Assembly (NCBI GenBank): GCA_964304625.1
Contig: OZ199840.1
Coordinates: 2,232,001-2,296,000, forward strand
Direction: 5' to 3'
Origin: Kudoa neothunni
Lineage: Eukaryota > Cnidaria
Length of the DNA stretch: 64,000 bases
Shown: positions 1 through 10,975 of the stretch, piece after piece
How positions within the stretch are numbered: the first letter of the stretch is position 1
How the letters are laid out: the number at the start of each line of letters is the position of its first letter
Position numbers and translations under genes: made by a program
Notes under the pieces: generated by a model
Told to the model about the DNA's origin: nothing
Databases searched by the model: none
The model's input: only the letters and a program-made list of their open reading frames with translations

Positions 1-479
1 TTATTTCTTTGTTCCCGTATTCTAATAGACATTCTAGGCTGAGATTTAGATGATGGGTTATCGGCGTATTCTTTGCATGTGCTAGGAGTATAATGTGAAA
101 GAATATCGTTCAACTTGTGATTTGGGTTTGTAATGTCTAAGATATCATTAGCACTAGCATCTTCATTATCTATGATTGTTTTTGATTTAAGTGCAGCAGC
201 TCTAGGTCTTAACTGGTGTAGGTGCCTTTTTACAGTAGTGTCACTAGCATCAAATTTAATTGTGAATAAGCGTTTTCCGTGCGTTGCAACGATTGTACTA
301 GGAACCCAGATGGGTTTAGTATTAGGGTTGTTTTCAAATTTGAGTGCATAACATGGAGTGCCAGAAGAAAAATTCCCACTACTATCATAAGGGGATTGAG
401 CTGAGTTCCTAGGTGTTTTGTTAGTTTGGCTGTTAAGCAAACACGTCGTATTGTTGGGTAGTAAAGTAAGGCGTCAATT

Positions 480-1460
480 TCAGTTCTTATTTGCCGACCA
501 TTTAAGATTTCACTAGGTGATAATCCGCATTAGAAAGAGGGATTCTTCTGTACTGTCTAAGGAATTCTTGCAGTGCTGCTTTAGGAGGTAAGGTAGACTT
601 TCGAAGGGATTGTTTAAAGCTTTGAATTAAACGTTCAGCAGATCCATTTGTAGCAGGGTAATATGGTGCTCCGGTAAGATGAATGATACCTTTACTTTTG
701 CACCAAGACTGGAATTCTTCCGATTTGAAAGAAGTGGCATTTTCAGACACTATTGAGAGAGGGTATCCAAAGTGGGCAAACGTTTCCTCTAATAGTGCAA
801 TAGTTGCTTTTGAAGACGTAGATGAAGTCATTTGGACGCAGGGATATTTTGAATATGCGTCTATTGTAACTAGCCAGTTTGATCCTTTAAAATTGATGGC
901 ATGGTCGACATAGACTCTACTCTAGGGTGATGTTGGAAGCATCCAAGGGTGTAACAATGGTTTCGAGGGTATTCTTTGATGCTCACAGCAAGAAATGCAG
1001 TTTTTACACAGGACTTCAATATCCTCATCAATCTTGGGCCAATATACCGCCGATCGAGCCAGTTGTTTCATCTTTACCATCCCTGTCCCTGATGGAGTAA
1101 ATCCAAAACTTGTTGTCGCATTTTTCTAGGGATAACTACTCACATCCCATATAGAAGACAACCGTTGATTGTAGCAAGGAAGGGTTCGATTTTTTTGAAC
1201 GACTTGGCAATATCCGGAAACTCTCTCGGCCAACCTTCCCTGGTGAATCGTATGATGGTTGCAATTTCAGGATCACTCTCGGACAGTTTCCTGAGTTTGT
1301 TCGGACAATTTTGTGCCACTTGTGAGCTAATCGTTTCGACAGCGCATACTACTTCTCTATCATCGCTTTCTTTCTCTTGATCGAATACAATGTCGTTAGA
1401 GGTGGGCAATCGACTCAGCACATCAGCGTTACCCGTGATTCTGAGTATTTCTATACTCAA
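480..1460 (-). pseudogene. Integrase of the Gypsy element
   Basis: From about 1460 downward comes the linker (NADVLSRLP, the usual RNase H-integrase joint), then a zinc-binding region around 940-1060, and then the catalytic core between about 500 and 900 with HFGYPLSIVSENATSFKSEEF, PYYPATNGSAERLIQSFK and LQEFLRQYR. These are standard Ty3/Gypsy integrase blocks. Sequence to the left continues the element toward its 3' end. Part of a fossil element. Confidence 0.85.
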
Positions 1461-1900
1461 TAGTCATAGTCGAATTGACTAAGCATTAGTGACCAGCGAG
1501 CTAAACGGTTTGCTGCCAGCGATGGTGTCGGTTTATTTGGGCCTAAAAGCGTCAACAAAGGCTTATGGTCAGTTACTAGGATAAAATTTCGCCCATATAA
1601 ATATTGATGAAATTTATTCAAGGCGAATACGATCGAGAGCGCTTCTTTTTGGACTCGGGAATACTTTTTTTGTGTGTCTGTTAGGATTTTGGATACATTA
1701 AGAATAGGTCTTTCATCTCCATTTTGATAACGGTGGAAGAGGACAGCTCCAATCCCAACATTTGAAGCATCGCATGAGATACCTATCTTCTCCTTTGGAT
1801 CGAAATGAGCAAGAATCAAATCCGAGTTGAGCTTATCTTTGAGGTGATTGAAGGCATGATTTTCTATGGATGTCCATTTCTATTTTGTTGCTTTCCTCGT
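1457..1900 (-). pseudogene. RNase H of the Gypsy element
   Basis: The segment carries the retrotransposon RNase H signatures GISCDASNVGIGAVL, then YSRVQKEALSIVFALNKFHQYLYG and FILVTDHKPL, ending in ANRLARWSLMLSQFDY. It follows the polymerase and precedes integrase, as in Ty3/Gypsy. Part of a fossil element. Confidence 0.88.
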
Positions 1901-2051
1901 CAATTCATAGAGTGGATATGCAATTGAAGCCACATCAGGTATAAACTTATTGTAGAATTGCATTGAACCTAAAAATGAACGGAGTTCGTGGATATTCCGC
2001 GGCGTGGGTAGATCTTTTATTGAATCAACATTGGGGCCATGGGATATTCCA

Positions 2052-2795
2052 TCAATGGATATTGTGTGGCCCAGGTATGTGACCTTCGGCTGAGCGAAAA
2101 AAACATTTACTACGGTTACAACGCAGTCCTTTATCTTGAAGACGTTGAAGAAGGTGCTCAAGACTACTCAAATGATCATCTGCATCTTTTCCACTGACTA
2201 ATAAGTCATCAAGATAGACCACCACTCCTTTAAGGTCAGATGTAATCGCGTTCATGATTTCTTGAAAGTAGCCAAGCGCGGATTTAATTCCGTAAGGTAA
2301 GCGTTTTTGAAGGAAAACTCCACGATGCGTACTGAGTGCGAATTTCTTTTGACTTTCCGGGCTAAGTTCAATTTGGTTATAGGCGTCAGCTAAGTTGACC
2401 TTCGAGAGATAATAGCTGCCTCCAAGCCGGCGCATTAAGTCATCAGGCAGAGGACGTGGATGTCGATGGACTTCTAGCTGCTGGTTAATTGTGGCACTGT
2501 AATCTCCACAAACTCTAATTTTTCTTTGACCTGCTTCGTTGGGAGCTCTCCGGATTGGAACGACCGGGGTGCCGTAATCGTTGAAGTCAATGACTTCCCA
2601 AATACCTTTGGAAATACCAGCATCATATGCTTGGTTAAGGTCAATTTGTAGTGCGAACGGTACAGGTCTCGGTTTGCAGAAAATAGCTCTCGAGTCCTCT
2701 TTAAACTTGATGTCCAATTTTACTCCTTTTAAGCAGCCAAGCTCAGGCTTTCCATAAGTCCTTAAATTTATTGTAGATTTGTTTACATTTGTCAT
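2052..2795 (-). pseudogene. Reverse transcriptase of the Gypsy element
   Basis: RNA-directed DNA polymerase domain. Visible family blocks are VPIRRAPNEAGQRKIRVCGDY (finger strand), LADAYNQIEL (palm), LPYGIKSALGYFQ and the active-site block VVYLDDLLV. The thumb and connection region continues to about 1880 (VTYLGHTIS, LRSFLGSMQFYNKFIP). The order and spacing match Ty3/Gypsy polymerases. Part of a fossil element. Confidence 0.9.
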
Positions 2796-2921
2796 TTAAT
2801 GACTTCTCATTATGGTTTCTTGAAAGAATCAAGTTGACATTATCATTTACTTTGCTGGTATCAAAAATAAGCTTGTCGATTGATATCGAGTTATCTTTAA
2901 TTGAAGTCAGACTTATAATGT

Positions 2922-3437
2922 TCAGATTATCTTGTTTTGCGGCATTAAAAACGACGACTGATTTTTTTTTGTGTTAGGGAAAACACATTGAAGCTTGCAG
3001 GAGCCGATGGTAGGTAAGGGAAGTGAAGTTGCCGATATGTATAAATTTTCTGATGGAAGAAGCTTGGGTTTTCCCAGTCGTCTCCAGTGATCCACAGATA
3101 TAAAATTGTCTTTTGATCTAGTGTCGACCTCAAACAGTATAGGCTGGTTTTGGACAATCACTTTCATCATTATTTTCGAAAACTTTTTGGAAGTCACTTT
3201 CGAGATGCTCTCTATGTTAGTAACACGCTTTTCTCTCCTTTTAGTAAAACAGTTGGACTCGATATGTTCATCCTTATCACAATATTTACACTTGGAGTCT
3301 CTGAAACGGCAATTCTTTCTTTCATGATTAGTTTTGCCACAACTGACACATGGTCTCATTTTTCTTCGCTGTGGGGATCTTTCAGTGACCAAATTTTTTT
3401 TTTGCAACTCTGTGAACCTCCTCGTTCGTTTCCTCAA
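2922..3437 (-). pseudogene. Zinc knuckles and protease region of the Gypsy element
   Basis: Two CX2CX4HX4C zinc knuckles stand close together (starting CVSCGKTNH and CKYCDKDEH), typical of the nucleocapsid end of Gag. After a Lys/Arg-rich spacer comes a short region in the position of the retropepsin-like protease, recognisable from the PILFEVD and FISVDHW stretches. Part of a fossil element. Confidence 0.8.
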
Positions 3438-4134
3438 GCTGAGCTTTTACTGTTTTTGAGGCTTCTTCTATTTCTGTGGCAATGTTAACCACATCTATAA
3501 AGCGAAGTGCTTCAGTCGACTTTTTGAAAATCACCCGTAGAACCGCCTCATTATTAATCGCGCTAATGAAGCAGGTTTTCATTGCCTCATCCAAAGGATC
3601 TTCAATTGATGGAAAATCGCAGTTGGCTGCTTTACTTCGAATTCTCGCAGCTAGTTCTTTTGGAGATTCATCCGGGATACGTTTTATTTCGGTGTAGAAC
3701 TTGAATCTCTCACGAATAACGAACTTTTTGGGGTCAAATTGTTTGCTCAGGATCTCGTTTATCCCATCGATCTCTAGCGAATTAATATCTTTGGGAGGAT
3801 CCCACTGTGACGCTTCTGTTTGTATCAGTTCGTCGTAGGTCTCTTTTGTTTGATTAGTCAAAAAGATTAGAGCTCGTCGTTCACGAGCTATTGTGTTAGC
3901 TTTGAAGAATGTGTTGAACCGAGCCCAATAAGCTTTCCAAGTCTCAGTGGTTGGGTCAAATGACGGGAAGCTGTAGCATGTTTGCAGCGAGGATATCTTA
4001 GCCTGGTTCTCCTGCAATTTCTTTAATACACTTTGAACTTGGTAGAATTGTGCCTCCATTTGCTTTTGGTGTCGGAGCTCGGATGATTCCATTTGGTCGT
4101 GTAGGAGTTTAATGAGTTGTGTGAACTCCGTCAT
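3382..4134 (-). pseudogene. Gag region of the Gypsy element
   Basis: About 250 residues. The N-terminus is a Gln/Glu-rich amphipathic helix, and the middle (PSFDPTTETWKAYWARF, then FFKAN) is the typical start of the retrotransposon Gag capsid-like fold in Ty3/Gypsy elements. The C-terminal part is helical and charged, leading toward the zinc-knuckle region. It starts about 30 bases from the putative LTR, as expected for the first reading frame. Part of a fossil element. Confidence 0.85.
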
Positions 4135-4162
4135 TTCGTTTCTTTAAGTCTCGTCGCCAATT

Positions 4163-4276
4163 TGTTATGTATTTAAATTGCGCCAGAGAAGACAGCAGTG
4201 AATAGAACTGAACACACACGTGTGACCGAACCGGGACGATTAGTATTAAATACTAAATGTTAGCAACTACGTGACA
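4163..4276 (-). repeat. Putative 5' LTR of the Gypsy element
   Basis: On the minus strand the segment runs from TGTCACG to CATAACA, giving the TG...CA ends expected of an LTR. It is followed at once by TTGGCGACGAG, which sits where a tRNA primer-binding site should be, and Gag opens about 30 bases later. At 114 bp it is short for Gypsy, so the outer limit at 4276 could be wrong. The partner LTR is outside the window. Confidence 0.45.
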
Positions 4277-6117
4277 ATATTCAAAGTCGTTAATATATAA
4301 AGCTTCAAAATTTTTTACTTTGATTGAATCTATAGGTTAATATTCAAATCAATATACTGTTTTCTTTTATGCTCGCATTAATTTATTATGATATAAAACC
4401 TGAACAAAAATGCAGTCCACTCTCAATACATGCCATGTAGGTTAATAAGGAATCATTGGTCTATTCGATCTAACCGATATTTTCACAGAGTTTTTGTTAA
4501 TCTAAAAAGAGTTCAATACAAAGAAATTTTTTTAGGACATTCAAACAGTACATTAATTTTAAAAGGGTGTATTCCTTCGAGAAAACCAGTTGATATTTAG
4601 GTATTACTGTAATTGTTAAAACCAAAAACACCTTTAAATTTTAAATTTAATCTTATTTTGTTAATTAAATTTGTATATGTTTGAACCAATAAGTATTCTT
4701 GATAAAAAGAAAGGTTGGATTTATTTATAAATCGGGAAATTTTGTTACAATAGTGAATACGTAAGCTACCGCTCACAGTTTATTAAGATCTCATTAACAT
4801 CCTTTATAAAATTGGAAAAAATGGAGTAACAATCAATATTTATATTTCGGAGGCATCTTAGGTTGATTTTATTTTTTTATCGTTTATAGACTAATAATAA
4901 AAATTTATAACTAGATGGATTAATTTGTATCGCAAAATTTTTAAAAGAACTGAAAGTCCTATTTAAGTTACTTAATGATCTAGTTTAATAAATAAATGAA
5001 CTTTAATCGTTAATTAAATTTCTCATAAAATTAAGGTCATTATATTGTAGGTCAATAATTTGTAAAATATACTTCAAAATAGTAATTAATTTCTCTCCAT
5101 ACATCTATTTGCATTTGAATGGAAAGTGTACGCATAATTTCGTTTATGTAAATCATCTAATTGCAAAAAATAATGGCAAGCTTCAAAAGCAACAATTAAA
5201 TAGAAAAATAAAAGTAAAGTTAAAATTTTCCATTAAACATAACCAGGCAAAGCTGGGTATTAGCATTAGCGCTTGTGTTTAAATATTTGTTGTTATATTA
5301 AAGCACACATTAATAAACAATATAATTAATGTAATATTAAAATAGTTCTCCATCAAATAGATACTAGTATTACATTAATAATTTATATTTGGTTTATATT
5401 GATTTTTCTATATAATCAACATAAAAATAATATATTTAATCTTTCATTATTAATTTTTGTATATTTTAAGAAAATAGTTCTTTCGCTGAATAAATTTTGT
5501 TTTAAACGTCAGAAGTATCAACAAGTATTGATATATTTCCGTAATGGCGAGTTATATTCGAATGAATTTGGTATATCTTTAAATTTATTTAACTTACAAG
5601 AAAACATGCTACAATTGTTTCATACTTTTTCGAATAGGTAGAAATTATATACAATAAAATTGTGTTCGTTGCATTGAATATTGAAGCGAAAAATTATTAA
5701 CTGCTAGTAGTTTGTAACTTTATAGATGATACGATTGGACTCATAAAACCAAAAATAATTATTAAAATGAAATATTATATTTAAAACATTAATTTAAATA
5801 TAATAGGCAGGCGGAGATTATTAAAAAGCAAGAGCGATAAGTCGACACAAGACAAGCTTAAAAAGTCCAATGCTAAATAAAATTTATAAATGAATCAATC
5901 AAAAATAATTATTATAAAAATATAGAAATTCAAGCATTATAATATTTTCATTATATATAATTTGATAATATAAATATAATCAAAAAATAAAAATTGTTAA
6001 TGTTAAATTCGATCAACTATTTGCGATATTAACGTGGGTGACAGGATATAAACTTATGGATTCTCGTTAATTAAATAACTAAAATTTTTGTATTTTATTT
6101 TTCAAAAATTAGAGTTT
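4277..6117. other. AT-rich intergenic DNA, no gene seen
   Basis: Long A/T runs, with only one short ORF (5399-5641) of biased composition and no recognisable domain. No RNA gene or clear repeat end was found. Confidence 0.6.
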
Positions 6118-7760
6118 AAAACGTAGAGCTCCTTTGTATTTAACTGCTGGTGTTGATTCCATGGGGAAAACTCAGTTTACATCAGGATGTATATTATAAC
6201 AAGAGAACGAAGCAGCAATAATGTGGTACCTGAGCCAAATACTAGCCCAGCAGTTTACCCAATATTGGAATCAAAATTGTTCTCAGTTATAACTTATAAC
6301 TGATAAGTATACAAAGTTAAGAAAATGTTTGTAAATAGTTTTTCCAAGAAAAGTGTTATTTATTTACAAGTTCCATGTTTTTCAAATTTTTAAATCGAGA
6401 AATAACACCAAGAAAATACAATGTATCTTCAAGTGTCAGAGTTAATGTTCTCAATTTTCTAGAAAAAATTGTATACGCGTCAAATGAAGAAGTGTTTGAA
6501 AATTTTTGTGAAAAAGTTTACAGCCTTAATATTTCAAAAATTAATTGGGAGCCAATCGCAGAAGAATGGATATGAGTCTTAGTAACGTTATGAATTTTTA
6601 TAATAACTGTACGAATAATCGTTCAGAAACAATAAAATCGGAATTAAAAGGTGCAATAAATAAATTTTCATCTATAAAGAGCTTTTTTAAAATTATATGT
6701 TCTATGTGAATGTGAATTGAAAGAAATGTGAAAATCACAAATGATCTCTTAAAATTAGATTCGCCGGATATAACCAACACCGTAAAGGAATTATATTTTA
6801 ATTTACTGACACCTTATGCCTTCTCAATCGTTGAAAAAGAAATATCTTCATTGGATAGCGAAATCACAGAAAACACAAACTTATTAAATAAATGTAATTG
6901 CATAATTAATCGATCTTTTAGTTCACCATGTCGACATATTTTTTGCTGTAAAGCATCTCTTTTGGAAGAACTATAGCAACCTTCATTTTGCGATAAAAGA
7001 TGGACTAAGGAATATGCAAATAAATATATACATAATAATTCTTCAATCGATAATAATATTAAAACTAATCATTGAAAAAGTACAAACTATTCCAAGGGAA
7101 ACCTATTCAAGACGCTTAAAAAATTCATTGGTCTATAAAAATCAACTTGCATCAACTTTGGCAATATATTGCCGTGAATTTTACCATAGTTCTATCACTG
7201 CCATTAATGGGATAGAGGTTATTTTAAGGTATCATAATGGTTAACAACCAGAAAAAGTATTAAACATTGGTATAAAATATACATTACTATTTTTTAGTAA
7301 AAAGTGAAACTAATGATAATAATTCGGAATGCGATAATCACGTAGAAAATGGCGAACCAAATGAAAGAAGAAATGGTATTAATATAAGTATAATTTATTC
7401 AAATAACTATTAGATATCAAATATCGAGCCAATGAAGAAGCGAGTGTGAACGAAATTGCTGAAGCATCCCCATCCAAGTTGCTTATTAATGACTCGTTTG
7501 AAGATTTGTGTAAGGTTCATAGTGACTAACAGATAGATAGGCGCAAAATCGATAAAAATTACAGAAATTAATAATCATATCAAATTTTATATTTATTTTA
7601 TGTAGATTTAAAATTTCCTTCTAAAGTAAAAGCATTAAGGCGACCTAAGTGCTGTGATCTAACTGTCATTGGATTACCAAAAAAGACGACGAGAAATTTA
7701 AATCCATACAACATAAAAAATATTATTTTCTATAAAATATATATTATAATAATATATTCA
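6118..7760 (+). pseudogene. MULE-type transposase-like gene with SWIM zinc finger, intron-containing, decayed
   Basis: Pieces line up with the MULE/ZSWIM family in order. The catalytic-core block L-T-A-G-V-D-S-M-G-K-T-Q is near 6140; LITDKYTKL and KFHVF are near 6290-6380; NREITPRKYNV and EKIVYASNEEVF are at 6375-6575; NNCTNNRSETIKSELK is near 6605; and the SWIM finger CNCIINRSFSSPCRHIF is near 6890. A C-terminal RPKCCDLTVIGLPKK block follows near 7650. Short GT-AG introns fit at about 7258-7298, 7375-7413 and 7511-7605. In-frame stops near 6199 and 6290 and at least two frame changes (near 6380 and 6590-6730) say it is dead. Introns suggest a gene or an old spliced element rather than a recent transposon copy; which of the two is unclear. 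Confidence 0.72.
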
Positions 7761-7799
7761 TCATATAATAAATTGGTTTTATAATGTAAATAAACTGGG

Positions 7800-9637
7800 G
7801 AAAGCAGGGTCTGGAAATAATTAATTTTTAGAAAAAAAATCAATTATTTGTCTCGCAATCAATTAATTTTAATTTCGATTTGTAACCATCAATGATTTCA
7901 TTTAATTGCAATTTATCTAAAAATTTTTATATGGTCTGATAACAAAATAATTTAATGTTATCAAATTTAACCTTATTATTTTAATAAATATGAATAAGCC
8001 AGAATTAAAATAAACATTTATGTTAATTATTAGTATCTGAACTTATGAAAATATAATTTTTTGTCTGAATCTCAATATATATTGATCAAAGCGCTAAAAA
8101 TATTATCCAGGGGTGGGGTTTTTGGGTTTATATTTCCGAAATTTGTCTTTTACATAAAATCTCTGTTTAAACGAATATATAAGGGAGACTACACTAGTAA
8201 AATTTATTTTTTGCTTTATTGGGATATAGAAAATAATATATTTGCAATTTTGTGGTTGAATTGGATAATTTCTGAGATAATTTTTTCAAATAAACTATCA
8301 ATGAAAAATTCGTTGTCATTAATAATCAAAAAAAGTTGTAATTGTCTTTAAAATTTAAAAACTCCATTTTGGTATAACACTTGGTTAACAGAGCACATTG
8401 GTAATTAATATGTTAATTTCTGAATGAAAAAATTATATTTTTGAAGTGATGTTCAAAAATATGCAAATAATAAGACAATTTTCAGGTTTTTGTAAACAAA
8501 AAAAAAATTACTCGTGAGCACGATGTCGAAAAAATAGGAATTTATCAATTTTTTAAGCTGAAATTTTACACTCAATACATTATTTTTATTATTATTAAAT
8601 TAATTGTGAAAAGACTTGGAACAATAAGATACAAAGGTCACGTTTTTAAAGAGTAAAATTCTTATATTAGCATTAATATGTCGAATATGCCTGAAGTGAA
8701 TAAAATTTGAAGTACAAGCGAACGTAATTAAGTTGAACGTGCTTCCAACCTATTTCGACACGAGAACATCTAAGAATTTCAAATTATTATATAGCTCGAT
8801 GGAGATCAAAACTGCTCAAAATTTTTTCGTTGTTGAATAAATAGATATATTAAGATTTTACCGTCGCTTAATTGTTTAATTGAAGAATTTTCTTGTTATA
8901 CGTCAAAAATGAAACATGTTAAAATTTAAAAAACATGTTGTAACAGTTAAATTTTTAATATAAAAAGAAGACTGAAACGACGGTTAAGAATTTTTAAAAT
9001 TTTTTGTAAATGTAATTGTTGACCAATTAATTTTTGCCAACCCCTGGGGAAAAGTATTATTCATTGATTTATTAGCTATATTTTATTAAAAACATATGAT
9101 AGAATGGACAGATACAATGGAACGTATTAGAGAATTTTTTATCATGCACGCTCACTCTCTCAGCAAATACGCCGTTCCACGTAGTTTCTTATGAAAATTA
9201 AGATACCTATATTCAAGGTTATTTAGAATCCAACTTAAATATAAATTATTGAGGAAATTATCTGTTGAATGCATGTTTTTTGGCCAATTTATAGGTAAAA
9301 GGTTAACTAAGTTATTTAATTTTGAAAATTCATTGATGGTAGCTCATTTATTGTTTTATTTATGAAATTAAAATTTTGATCCGAGCATCATTTAAGGAGA
9401 TGTTTCTAGTCGATGCAATGGCCACTTCCATTCTTAAACTACGTATAAAATGGCGGTGTCGCATATTTTCATGCTGCTTTTATATCATAATAAATTAGTT
9501 TTAGCGAAAAGAAAATTATACATTGATGTGAATATTAATCTTAAGCTCTGGATGTAGGGAATAACTAGGTTTCTAAGAACTTAAACATTATTTAAAAAAT
9601 TATCTCATCAAGTATAGAAACTTATCGAATTAGTTAT
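7800..9637. other. AT-rich intergenic DNA, no gene supported
   Basis: One 96-codon ORF (8061-8351) is Ile/Phe/Lys-rich with no domain and looks like chance. Nothing else is supported. Confidence 0.5.
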
Positions 9638-9839
9638 TGTCATAATCCGAGAATCACGATCCCTCACAATAGAGGGAAGTCGTTCCCGGGTGGGCGACCC
9701 GGTGGAGATCGAGGCGAGGCCCACGCTACACGGAGATATATATAGACACGACTAAACTGGGAGGAATACCATCACTACCTTTAGTCTACTTTATTCCAGT
9801 TCTCTTTCTTTTGCGCGGCCTTAATCCCAAACTATAACA
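9638..9839 (+). repeat. Solo LTR (probably Ty3/Gypsy) with 5-bp target duplication
   Basis: A 202-bp GC-richer island starts TGTCATAATCC and ends CTATAACA. The five bases GTTAT stand directly before it (9633-9637) and directly after it (9840-9844), the mark of integrase-made insertion. A TATA-like stretch (ATATATATAG) lies inside, near 9744. No Gag or Pol sequence adjoins, so it is most simply a solo LTR left by recombination between the two LTRs of a lost element. Strand is chosen from the TATA-like box and is not certain. Confidence 0.75.
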
Positions 9840-9974
9840 GTTATATTCTCTGTTTTGCAAAAAAGTTTAGGAAACCCAACAAATGAATGAAAACATATTG
9901 AAAAGACGCATATAATTTCAATTTCAATCGATATATTTGATAAAAAGAAATTATCAGAAAAATTTAATTATTTG

Positions 9975-10530
9975 AAAATTCTACGCACATTTTATTTAGT
10001 TTTTAAAATGCGTATAGAAATCCAAATTATTCCAACGTGGCAACAACTTGTAATCTCAAATTCTGTGTTATTTAAAATGATCATAATCTTTTCACTTGAC
10101 TATATCCATAATGTTTGAAAAGTGAAAATAAATACCAAATAACTTGTTTATGCTTCAAATTTTAAGGTAAATGTGACGTTAATAGTTTTATTTGTCTTAA
10201 AATTACTCCAAACGGTATACATATCATTTTTAACAGATTCTCTTTGTGTATAATGAGTAAAAATTCATTCTAATTGATTATTACTCTGAAGTGAATAACC
10301 ATCAATATTAGGCAGGTACTTTTTAATGTGTTAATTGACGCAGACAACCAGAAAACTCCTTACTTCTGACTGCGGTATTAATTATGTAAGCAATTATAAG
10401 TGAATGATCTATTTTTATTAATGGTATCGTTTATTCAAATGAAAACATAAAGCCTTATTTAAATATAGTTTCTACATGGCACATTCCTACTGCTACAAAC
10501 ACACATTGACAGACATAAGAACATCTACTA
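9975..10530 (+). repeat. Dispersed repeat family A, copy 1
   Basis: Matches 21886-22408 along most of its length in the same orientation, with many substitutions and small gaps. Shared landmarks include GCGTATAGAAATCC, AACTCCAAAC-like, a GGCAGGTA-like block, and a closing ACAGACATAAGAAC followed by a TATA-rich tail. The tail resembles the 3' ends of LINE/RTE-type elements in animals, but no protein is left, so the class is inferred only. Confidence 0.6.
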
Positions 10531-10534
10531 TATA

Positions 10535-10975
10535 AAGCAAACTGGAAATCCGTGTGTACGCATTTTTCATTCTATATAGACAGATCTCTCAATTTGAGCA
10601 CACATATGGAAAGATAAAATTTTATTTTAACACAGAAAAATACGTAAAAAATTATAAAAGGTTTGCATCCTACAAAATGTCTAAACCATTTTCACGTTAT
10701 ATGATTGGTATGATTTGAGGATTTATGCAAACATATAGATCATTTCGGTAAAGTTTTAAAAAGTTAATTTTAAATGTAATATAGCGTTAATTTTAATTTA
10801 CAACTATTAAAAAAAATTTAGTAATTAATTTAGTTCAAATAAGGAAGGTTATATTAGGTAATGTAGCCCAACATTAATATAAAATTAATTTATTGATGTT
10901 TAACAAGATTAGTCTTTTTCATATGGTATGATTTAGAGATTACTGTGAACAACAAGGAGAAAATCGATTTTTTAG
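10535..10975 (+). repeat. Dispersed repeat family B, copy 1
   Basis: Starts CTACTATATAAAGCAAAC and matches 61832-62235 closely over about 400 bases in the same orientation. Shared blocks include GAAATCCGTGTGTACGCATT, ACATATGGAAAGATAAAAT, TTATGCAAACATATAGATCA and GATGTTTAACAAGATTAGTC. There is no coding sequence. It follows repeat A without a gap. Confidence 0.72.

Larger units (their letters stand above)
1..4276 (-). mobile_element. Ty3/Gypsy LTR retrotransposon, incomplete at the window edge
   Basis: This is a fossil Ty3/Gypsy element read right to left. Its parts lie in the canonical order: short 5' LTR, primer-binding region, Gag, CCHC zinc knuckles with a protease region, reverse transcriptase, RNase H and integrase. 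The RT-RNase H-integrase order is what separates Ty3/Gypsy from Ty1/Copia. The 3' LTR would lie left of position 1, so the LTRs cannot be compared for age. Long open stretches remain (Gag about 250 codons, RT about 245), which suggests moderate age, but the coding region is broken, with roughly half a dozen interruptions. Family call is secure; outer limits are less so. Confidence 0.9.

Noticed and set aside
8061-8351. 96-codon ORF rich in Ile, Phe and Lys
   Set aside because: Hydrophobic composition follows from A/T richness; there is no motif, no neighbour and no signal of coding constraint.
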